From NCBI GenBank assembly GCA_035512155.1, contig DATKEN010000072.1:1-12693 (forward strand): a stretch of 12,693 nucleotides of DNA, written 5' to 3'. A program made the translations under genes and the position numbers. Numbering within the stretch: the stretch's first letter is position 1; the number at the start of each line of letters is the position of its first letter. The stretch is from JABCYV01 sp035512155. Lineage in GTDB: Bacteria > Acidobacteriota > Terriglobia > Terriglobales > Acidobacteriaceae. This document shows positions 6,821 through 12,693 of this stretch, piece by piece. Below the pieces are notes generated by a model. The model was not told the DNA's origin and did not search any database. It saw nothing but the letters and a program-made list of their open reading frames with translations.

Positions 6821-7366
6821 TCAGTTCGACAACCAATGCAGTTTGGCGGCTAATGCTGCCATGAGTGCGATGGATCCTAAGGCCGCATCGTATTCGTGAT
6901 GTTTCCAGTACAAGTCCCAAGAAAATCCGCCGGAACTACTGCTAAAAGCACGCAAGCGAGGCAATAGGCGAGGTACTTCGCGGGCGTAGTCTTGGAAATG
7001 GGGGAAGCGATCATTCAGGAAGGTTTCCTCCGCGCGGATCACGGGCAGGTAGACTGTAAAGAAGAAGACAACAATTCCTGCTGCAATCCATCCACTGCGA
7101 GCGGCCAGAGCAAATCCTCCCGCCAGAATTAATGAGCCAAGATACAGCGGATTGCGGGTGTAAGCGTACGGGCCACCTGTGGCGAGTTGCTCGTTCTTCT
7201 GGACGTGTCCGGAAGCAAAAGCGCGGATCGCCAAGCCGGGAACTACGAGAGCAGAGCCGATGAGCATTGACTTTGCCGTCGGCTTAGCCAGCCAAAGAAA
7301 AAATGCGGCAAAGGCGAATCCTAGTGGAACTCGGAAGCGACGCGCGATCGCAGCCCAGCTAGCCAC
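6821..7366 (-). CDS. Isoprenylcysteine carboxyl methyltransferase-like (ICMT/PEMT-type) membrane protein
   Basis: A 181-residue membrane protein with about four hydrophobic segments (near residues 14-27, 34-50, 77-105 and 158-177). The family signature is clear: GPYAYTRNPLYLGSL (residues 65-79) followed by EETFLNDRF and YAREVPRLLP, the pattern by which ICMT and phospholipid N-methyltransferase-like proteins bind S-adenosylmethionine at the membrane face. Bacterial members methylate small or lipid substrates and most have no assigned substrate, so none is claimed here. The GTG start at 7366 lies inside the end of the heptosyltransferase gene. The 8-nt overlap, with GTGGCTAG containing both start and stop, and a GGGGG stretch upstream suggest translational coupling. 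The context hints at an envelope-lipid or LPS-related role, which is inference. The C-terminal extension of about 40 residues after VPRLLP has an extra helix. The gene ends exactly where the convergent TPR gene ends. Confidence 0.82.
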   Translation of the reverse strand: MASWAAIARRFRVPLGFAFAAFFLWLAKPTAKSMLIGSALVVPGLAIRAFASGHVQKNEQLATGGPYAYTRNPLYLGSLILAGGFALAARSGWIAAGIVVFFFTVYLPVIRAEETFLNDRFPHFQDYAREVPRLLPRLRAFSSSSGGFSWDLYWKHHEYDAALGSIALMAALAAKLHWLSN

Positions 7367-8471
7367 GGCGACCCCCGATCAATTGCCGGGCCGCGGCAAC
7401 GACCTGATCGGCAGTAATTTCCAGCAAGCCTTCATCCGGTCGCGCCCGGCGGGCGTGGGTGGTAAGGCTCGAAGGACTGCGCAACACAATGCTGGCAGTA
7501 CCGAATGGGCCGTTGCGTGCCGGGTCGGTGGGGCCGTAGACAGCTACTACTGGAATGCCGATAGCGGCGGCCAGGTGCAGCGGGCCAGTATCACCGCCAA
7601 TAAATAAAGAAGCACGGCGAGTGAGTGCGATCAATTGGGTGATCGAGTCGCTGAATCGCTCAGCCACTCCACCGCTGGCTGCCTCGACGGCCTGTACCAC
7701 CTCCTCCTCGCCAGGACCGAAGTTGACTATTGATTTCCACCCGTCTGCCGCCAATTGCCGGGCGAGACATCCATAACGCTCGGCGGGCCATTGCTTCGCT
7801 CCCCAGCCCGCACCTGGATTGAGTAGCACAAACTTTTCGACAGCTCGCTCTTTGAGCCTCTGATCGCATTCGTGTTCCGCGACCTCGTCGCGCGGGAACT
7901 CGAGCGGCGGGATTGGGAGCCGTCGGTGCGCCACTGCTTCAGCTAGCGAACGATTCTGTTCGACAATGTGATTACCTTGTGCAATCACTTGCCGGGTGTA
8001 AAACATGCTGGCTGCGTTTTCGCGAGGCTGAGCGAAGCCGTACTTGAAGGGCGCTCCGGACCATCGCGCCAAAAGAGCCGACCGCACCGCTCCCTGGAAG
8101 TCGACCGCGACTTGATAACGCCCGGCACACACGTCGCTGAGTCCAGCCGCCATCCGCTCCCAGGTCTGAGTCGAAAAAGGCGCGGAACGCCACTGTTTAG
8201 TGTTCACGGTGTGGATCTTATCTACCAGGGGCCGCTGTGGGGAGCGCGGACCCGAGCGCGGTGCAGCCAACGTGCACAGCAACTCGGCCCACCGTTCCTC
8301 GATCAGCCAGCCGAGGACGGCATCGGGAAAGGCTTGACGCAGGGCGGCCACCGCAGGCAGCGTGTGGATCACGTCTCCCATCGCGCCAAGTCGCACGATC
8401 AGCAGGCGTTCGACGTCGCCCGGAGCCACCGCGCTTTCGGCAGAGTTCGTGACCGGCAACTCCAGGCTCAC
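7359..8471 (-). CDS. waaC: Glycosyltransferase family 9, LPS heptosyltransferase I (WaaC-like)
   Basis: A 370-residue cytoplasmic or membrane-associated GT-B enzyme. GT9 enzymes transfer L-glycero-D-manno-heptose from ADP-heptose to the Kdo-lipid A inner core or to the preceding heptose. The N-terminal half opens with LLIVRLGAMGDVIHTLP, where Asp33 matches the proposed catalytic aspartate of WaaC. VDFQGAVRSALLARWSGA followed by FAQPRENAASMFY is the WaaC-like acceptor region. The C-terminal half has VLLNPGAGWGAKQWPAERY and the ADP-heptose-binding GGDTGPLHLAAA (from residue 292) with YGPTDP after it. The pattern is nearer WaaC than WaaF, but the paralogue call is moderate. The GTG start at 8471 overlaps the rfaE2 stop as GTGA, typical of translational coupling. 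A GTG fourteen codons later is the only other reasonable start. The upstream rfaE2 supplies the adenylyltransferase for its donor sugar. Confidence 0.88.
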   Translation of the reverse strand: MSLELPVTNSAESAVAPGDVERLLIVRLGAMGDVIHTLPAVAALRQAFPDAVLGWLIEERWAELLCTLAAPRSGPRSPQRPLVDKIHTVNTKQWRSAPFSTQTWERMAAGLSDVCAGRYQVAVDFQGAVRSALLARWSGAPFKYGFAQPRENAASMFYTRQVIAQGNHIVEQNRSLAEAVAHRRLPIPPLEFPRDEVAEHECDQRLKERAVEKFVLLNPGAGWGAKQWPAERYGCLARQLAADGWKSIVNFGPGEEEVVQAVEAASGGVAERFSDSITQLIALTRRASLFIGGDTGPLHLAAAIGIPVVAVYGPTDPARNGPFGTASIVLRSPSSLTTHARRARPDEGLLEITADQVVAAARQLIGGRRG

Positions 8472-8989
8472 GGACGAGGCGTCCCCAGCCGCGACCGGAT
8501 AATCTCACTGGCTGAGTGATCTTTGGAGTCGCCGACAATCTCCACCCGGCCGCCGCATTCGAGCACCACATCGCGTTCGGGGACAGTGGCCATCGTGTAA
8601 TCGGTGCCCTTGGCGTGAATGTCAGGCCGAATCTCGCGGATCAGCGCGCGCACGTCGCTTTCGGGAAAGATTACAACAGCGTCCACATCGGCGAGCGCTG
8701 CCAGGATCTCGGCGCGCTCGGCTTCGGGTATCACCGGACGGCCTCTACCCTTGAGGGTGCGCACCGACTCATCCGAGTTGACGGCTACCACTAAGCGTCC
8801 GCCCAGTTGTTTTGCCGCATGCAGATAACGAACGTGACCAACGTGAAGCAAATCGAACGCGCCATTGCCAAGCGTGATCGATTCACCCGCCTGGCGCCAT
8901 TCCGCTACGCGCTGACGAAGTTGCTTACGGCTGAGAATCTTCTGTGCAAGGGCGTCTTCGCGCACGTTTATCGTGGACCGCTGTTTCAT
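8468..8989 (-). CDS. rfaE2: D-glycero-beta-D-manno-heptose 1-phosphate adenylyltransferase
   Basis: A 173-residue stand-alone adenylyltransferase. It joins ATP and heptose 1-phosphate to give ADP-D-glycero-D-manno-heptose and pyrophosphate in the cytoplasm, the step before epimerisation to the WaaC donor. The cytidylyltransferase-fold signature is complete: GNGAFDLLHVGHVRYL (residues 41-56, HVGH at 49-52), VAVNSDESVRTLKGRGRP (68-85), then the IPEAERAEILAALADVDAV stretch typical of this family, and DHSASEII near the C-terminus. In enterobacteria this activity is the C-terminal half of the bifunctional HldE; here the kinase half is absent, as in the split HldA/HldC arrangement. Ala44 replaces the Cys more usual in the NGCFD motif. 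The ATG at 8989 has no strong Shine-Dalgarno. It starts the heptosyltransferase/methyltransferase cluster, 122 nt after mfd. The kinase and the GmhA/GmhB/HldD partners are not in the window. Confidence 0.93.
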   Translation of the reverse strand: MKQRSTINVREDALAQKILSRKQLRQRVAEWRQAGESITLGNGAFDLLHVGHVRYLHAAKQLGGRLVVAVNSDESVRTLKGRGRPVIPEAERAEILAALADVDAVVIFPESDVRALIREIRPDIHAKGTDYTMATVPERDVVLECGGRVEIVGDSKDHSASEIIRSRLGTPRP

Positions 8990-9007
8990 TCTCTAATGCG
9001 AAGAGAG

Positions 9008-9037
9008 ATTGTACCTGTTGATGTGATGGACTGGCGA
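9008..9037 (-). promoter_or_regulatory. Candidate promoter of the rfaE2-waaC-methyltransferase cluster
   Basis: On the minus strand TACAAT (9008-9013, five of six consensus bases) lies 18 nt after TCGCCA (9032-9037, four of six). The predicted start near 9001 gives a leader of about 11 nt before the ATG at 8989. It would let the heptose genes be expressed independently of mfd. No terminator is visible between mfd and this element. Confidence 0.45.
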
Positions 9038-9111
9038 ATGCGACGAATCCGAACCGATCCTGGGACTTTCGCGTGAGCTCTGCGCGGCGTCCTCCAACAG
9101 GGCGCTCGCGC

Positions 9112-12100
9112 TTAAGATTGTGAGTTTTCGCGCGTTGCGGATGCCCCGACTTCCTGGCCCGCAAGATCCTCCAACAGATCTTCCAGGCGACTCAATACTT
9201 CATCGGCGCCATTGGCATTCAAGGCAAACTTAAGGGTGCCCTCGGGCGAAAACTGCGCGCCCCGTTGGGAAGAGACAAAGCGGGCCAACTTCGCTGGATC
9301 GATAATCGCATTTGGTCGAAACTTGATGGTTACGAGATCACGCTTACGCTCGATTGTGGTCGCGCCCACGCGCAGCGCCAACAACTTCAACGCCGCGTAC
9401 TCCAACAGGTTGCGCACTGCCGCGGGAGGCTCGCCGTAGCGGTCTTGCAATTCGGCGCCCACATCGTTCAATTGCGCCTCCGTCTCCACGCCCGCAACCC
9501 TCTTGTACATGCGGAGGCGCTGGTTTTCTTCGGGAATGTAGTCCACGGGAATGCGGATGTTGAGTCCGAGATTGAGTTGCGTCGTTGGCTCATCTGCGGC
9601 GGATTCGCCTTTCATCTCGCGAACGGCGCGGTCGAGCATCTGCGTATACAACTCGAAACCGACAGCTTCGATGTGGCCGCTTTGCTCTCCGCCCAGAAGA
9701 TTGCCCGCGCCGCGCAGTTCGAGGTCGAGAGCTGCAATCTTGAAGCCCGCACCCAAATCAGAAAATTCTTTCAATGCCGCTAGACGACGGCGCGCGATGG
9801 GGGTTAGCTCGATTTCCGAAGGCAGGAGCAAGTAAGCGTATGCCCGGCGATTCGAGCGTCCTACCCGCCCGCGCAGTTGATAGAGCTCCGAGAGCCCGAG
9901 ACGGTCGGCTCGGTTGATGAGAATTGTGTTGCAGAGCGGGATATCAAGCCCATTCTCGATGATGGTAGTCGACACCAGGATATCGGCCTCGTGATGCATG
10001 AATTTCAGCATCACTTTCTCCAGTTCACCCTCCGACATCTGACCGTGGCCCACGATAATGCGCGCCCGTGGAACCAGGGCCTGCAGCTTGGCCGCGATTT
10101 CCCAGATGCTCTCCACGCGATTGTGCACAAAGTAAACCTGGCCGCTGCGATCGAGTTCCTGTTCAATGGCGGACTGGATCAACTTTTCGTCCCAGCTTGC
10201 AACGACGGTTTGAATGGCAATGCGGTCTTTGGGCGGAGTCTCGATCACGCTCATGTCGCGTAGTCCTACCAGAGACATATGCAGCGTCCGCGGAATCGGC
10301 GTGGCCGACATGGTGAGCACGTCTACCTGCTTGCGCATCTGCTTGAGTCGTTCTTTGTGACGCACCCCGAAACGCTGTTCCTCGTCCACCACCAGCAAGC
10401 CGAGATCGGCGAACTTTACATCTTTCGAGAGCAGGCGGTGAGTGCCGATCAGGATGTCCACCTTGCCAGTCTCCACTTTCTGCAGAATCTCTTTTTGCTG
10501 CTTGGCGCTGCGAAAGCGGCTGATCATCTCGATGTTCACGGGAAACGCTGCGAAGCGCTGTTTGAAGGTTTCGTAGTGCTGAAAGGCGAGGACTGTGGTG
10601 GGAGCGAGGACGGCAACTTGCTTGTTATCGCTGATGGCTTTAAAAGCCGCGCGCATGGCGATTTCCGTCTTGCCATAGCCTACGTCGCCGCAGAGCAGAC
10701 GATCCATCGGCTGGGACGACTCCATGTCACGCTTAACATCGGTGATCGCCAGATCCTGGTCACCGGTCTCGCTGTACTCGAAGGCGTCTTCGAACTCCCG
10801 CATCCATTCGTTATCAGAGGAGAAGGCGTGGCCCTGTGCCATCTTGCGTTCGGCATAGAGCTTGACCAGTTCGTCAGCCATGTCCTTCATGGCTTTGCGA
10901 ACGCGGGCCTTGGTTTTTGCCCAGGTAGCGGTGCCCAGATGGCTCAGCGGCGGCTTTGCCCCTTCGGACGAGCGATATTTCTGGATGAGATCAAGGCGGG
11001 TCAAGGGAACGTAGAGCCGCGCGCCCTCGGCATATTCGAGCAACATGAATTCCGCATTGCCGTCGCCCTGATTGATTTCCTTCAGTCCCTGGTATTGCCC
11101 GATCCCGTGTTCCACGTGCACCACGTAGTCGCCCACTTGCAGGTCGCGGAAATCGGAAAGAAACGCGGAAACTTTGGATTTCTGTCTCTGCGGGCGAGAA
11201 ACCACCGATTCAGACTCATCGAAAAGATCGCGAGCGCCGAAAATAGTCAGGTTCGCTTCCGGCAGAATCAGCCCGTCAGGAACGTAGGCTTTCGCCAACG
11301 TGGTGGTGAGGACCTCGCCGGCAAAATAAGAGGTCTCATCGGCATAGCTCTCTCCGCTGCGGGTACGGCTGCCGAGGCGGAACGAAACGCTGTACTCAGT
11401 GAAGACGTCGGCCAAACGCTCGACTTCCCCAGTGTTGGGAACGGCAATCAGCACCCGTCGGTTGTCCGCAATCTGCTTCTTTACTTCTTCCAGCATCGCA
11501 GGCACTGAACCATGAAAGCGCGGAGTCGGCTGAGAGTGGAAAGTAACGGATTCTACTTCGTTGGCCCGCGCAATGCCGAGATGTTCAACTTCTGCACCGG
11601 GCAGCGAGGGGAGTTTCTGCCACCAGTCGTCGGGTGGAAGATACAAATCGGCAGGCCTTACCAGATTGCCGATCCCGCTGCGTTCATGGGCCTCTTCAAT
11701 GCGCGCCCAGACGTGTTCAAACTCGCGCTTAAGGCTGTCAGGTTCGTCAGCCAGAACCAGGGCATGAGGTAGCAAGTCAAACAAGCTACGGTCGGCGCCA
11801 GCAACCGGGGCATAGAACTCCCAACCCGGAAAAACGGTCACGCCGCCCAAGCGTACGGCCTGCTCGACCACTTCCTCCGCGCCGACAATGCGTTTTCCCG
11901 AAAGGCGCGCGTGAATCGCACCCAGAATTTCTTCGCTGACGGGAGTTTCCGTGAGGGGAAGAATCAAGGCCTCATCCAGCGGATTGGAGGACCGCTGCGT
12001 CGCAGGATCGAACTTTCGGATGGACTCGACTTCGTCGCCGAAAAACTCGATGCGCACCGGGCGATCGGCTTCCGGCGAATACACATCTAGAATGCCGCCA

Positions 12101-12663
12101 CGCAGGGCATATTCGCCAGGCATTTCTACCACGTCGGTCGAGGCGTAACCCACGGTGTTCAGATGGCGCAGCAGGGGCTCGGTGTCCACCGTGTCATTGC
12201 GGCGCACGATGCGCGCTAAGTCGGCATAGTATTCGGCCGAACGCAAGCGAAGAGCCGTGGCCGCGATCGGCGACACCACGATGGATGCCGCCCCAGTCGC
12301 AATCTTCCATAACGCCACCGCCCGTTCTTCCTGGATCTCGGGATGCGGAGATAAATTCTGGAAGGGCAGGACGTCGCGGCTGGGAAGAGCCACAACGGAA
12401 TCCGGATCAGCGCCTCCGCTGAGCTCGCAGAAGGCCTGCAGCACGGGGACAAATTCTTCCACTGCCCGGTTGTCCGGTACTACGACGATGAGCGGGCGCC
12501 CGGTAGCCTTCCTCAGCAGTACCAGAATCAAGGCTTTCGTCGTCGGAGTGGGCCCAGAAACAACAATCCGCCCCGTGCCCTCTTTCAGATGGGAGGCTAC
12601 ACGCGCAAAGGCAGGCAACTTTTCCACGTCCGCGAAGAGATCGCGAACGAAGGGGAGAACCAT
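9112..12663 (-). CDS. mfd: Transcription-repair coupling factor Mfd
   Basis: A full-length 1183-residue Mfd. It recognises RNA polymerase stalled at DNA lesions, pushes it off by ATP-driven translocation on DNA, and recruits UvrA for nucleotide excision repair. Regions in order: UvrB-like module, about residues 15-300, with the PSRDVLPF and MPGEYALRGGILDVYSPE stretches; the RNA-polymerase-interacting CarD-like domain with GDYVVHVEHGIGQYQGL from about residue 511; a RecG-like translocase with Walker A GDVGYGKTE (K665), DEEQRFG (760-766), MSATPIPRTLHMSL, the GHGQMSEGELE segment, a STTIIENGLDIP motif and YQLRGRVGRSNRRAYAYLL (RGRVGR at 931-936); and the C-terminal TRCF domain with IPVDYIPEENQRLRMYKR. 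The ATG at 12663 fits the normal N-terminus. There is no Shine-Dalgarno in the few bases between the promoter-like TACAAT and the ATG. Length and motifs are typical and I see no damage. Confidence 0.97.
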   Translation of the reverse strand: MVLPFVRDLFADVEKLPAFARVASHLKEGTGRIVVSGPTPTTKALILVLLRKATGRPLIVVVPDNRAVEEFVPVLQAFCELSGGADPDSVVALPSRDVLPFQNLSPHPEIQEERAVALWKIATGAASIVVSPIAATALRLRSAEYYADLARIVRRNDTVDTEPLLRHLNTVGYASTDVVEMPGEYALRGGILDVYSPEADRPVRIEFFGDEVESIRKFDPATQRSSNPLDEALILPLTETPVSEEILGAIHARLSGKRIVGAEEVVEQAVRLGGVTVFPGWEFYAPVAGADRSLFDLLPHALVLADEPDSLKREFEHVWARIEEAHERSGIGNLVRPADLYLPPDDWWQKLPSLPGAEVEHLGIARANEVESVTFHSQPTPRFHGSVPAMLEEVKKQIADNRRVLIAVPNTGEVERLADVFTEYSVSFRLGSRTRSGESYADETSYFAGEVLTTTLAKAYVPDGLILPEANLTIFGARDLFDESESVVSRPQRQKSKVSAFLSDFRDLQVGDYVVHVEHGIGQYQGLKEINQGDGNAEFMLLEYAEGARLYVPLTRLDLIQKYRSSEGAKPPLSHLGTATWAKTKARVRKAMKDMADELVKLYAERKMAQGHAFSSDNEWMREFEDAFEYSETGDQDLAITDVKRDMESSQPMDRLLCGDVGYGKTEIAMRAAFKAISDNKQVAVLAPTTVLAFQHYETFKQRFAAFPVNIEMISRFRSAKQQKEILQKVETGKVDILIGTHRLLSKDVKFADLGLLVVDEEQRFGVRHKERLKQMRKQVDVLTMSATPIPRTLHMSLVGLRDMSVIETPPKDRIAIQTVVASWDEKLIQSAIEQELDRSGQVYFVHNRVESIWEIAAKLQALVPRARIIVGHGQMSEGELEKVMLKFMHHEADILVSTTIIENGLDIPLCNTILINRADRLGLSELYQLRGRVGRSNRRAYAYLLLPSEIELTPIARRRLAALKEFSDLGAGFKIAALDLELRGAGNLLGGEQSGHIEAVGFELYTQMLDRAVREMKGESAADEPTTQLNLGLNIRIPVDYIPEENQRLRMYKRVAGVETEAQLNDVGAELQDRYGEPPAAVRNLLEYAALKLLALRVGATTIERKRDLVTIKFRPNAIIDPAKLARFVSSQRGAQFSPEGTLKFALNANGADEVLSRLEDLLEDLAGQEVGASATRENSQS

Positions 12664-12671
12664 GCAGGTTT

Positions 12672-12680
12672 ATTGTAGCA
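12672..12680 (-). promoter_or_regulatory. Extended -10 promoter element of mfd
   Basis: On the minus strand the sequence TGCTACAAT (TG-N plus a five-of-six -10 hexamer) ends 8 nt before the mfd ATG. A usual start site, seven bases beyond the hexamer, falls near 12665, giving a leader of about two bases. The -35 region would lie beyond the window edge. The position implies a leaderless or nearly leaderless mfd mRNA unless a second promoter lies further upstream. Confidence 0.55.
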
Positions 12681-12693
12681 GCAGAGATCAGAC

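Noticed and set aside
10279..11508. 409-codon open frame on the plus strand
   Set aside because: It lies wholly antisense to well-conserved mfd motifs, reads as His/Arg/Phe-rich sequence without domain features, and is a shadow of mfd codon bias.
1..12693. Mobile element, CRISPR array, prophage or defence island
   Set aside because: There are no periodic repeats, terminal inverted repeats, integrase, transposase or toxin-antitoxin-like genes; the gene content is housekeeping.

Overview
This is an ordinary chromosomal housekeeping region of a free-living, Gram-negative-type bacterium with moderately high GC content. The LPS-heptose genes imply an outer membrane. The overall style (DUF2007 protein, secreted PepSY-like protein, large secreted TPR protein, long ComEC, split heptose adenylyltransferase) resembles Acidobacteriota (Terriglobia-like). 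That assignment is inference from protein character and would need a search to confirm. I see no transposase, integrase, phage gene, CRISPR array or plasmid function.

Left part (1-3784). The 3' portion of a TrmA/RlmD-type uracil-C5 RNA methyltransferase runs in from the left edge. It is followed 20 nt later by a long ComEC/Rec2-type DNA-uptake channel gene. As given, comEC is broken by a one-base frame change in a G6AA stretch, directly after its HxHxDH metal-binding motif. The intact remainder of the metallo-beta-lactamase domain continues in the +1 frame to 3501. A small DUF2007 gene on the minus strand overlaps the comEC 3' end tail to tail.

Middle part (3785-6820). A 228-nt divergent intergenic region leads to a small unrecognised 85-residue protein. 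Then come a tRNA-Arg(UCG) with encoded CCA and a terminator-like hairpin, a secreted protein with two PepSY-like repeats, and a large exported TPR protein. The TPR gene has a clear sigma70-type promoter.

Right part (6821-12663), all on the minus strand. The transcription-repair coupling factor mfd is first in transcription order. It has an extended -10 element so close to its ATG that its mRNA may be leaderless. Next is a compact, translationally coupled cluster: rfaE2 (heptose-1-phosphate adenylyltransferase), a WaaC-like glycosyltransferase family 9 heptosyltransferase (GTGA overlap), and a membrane isoprenylcysteine-methyltransferase-like protein (8-nt overlap). rfaE2 makes the ADP-heptose precursor and the GT9 enzyme transfers heptose to the LPS inner core. 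The methyltransferase-like protein is of unknown substrate but appears to be co-translated with them.

I found no convincing new multi-gene system. The points most worth checking are the comEC frameshift, the methyltransferase-like gene coupled to heptose assembly, and the near-leaderless mfd promoter.
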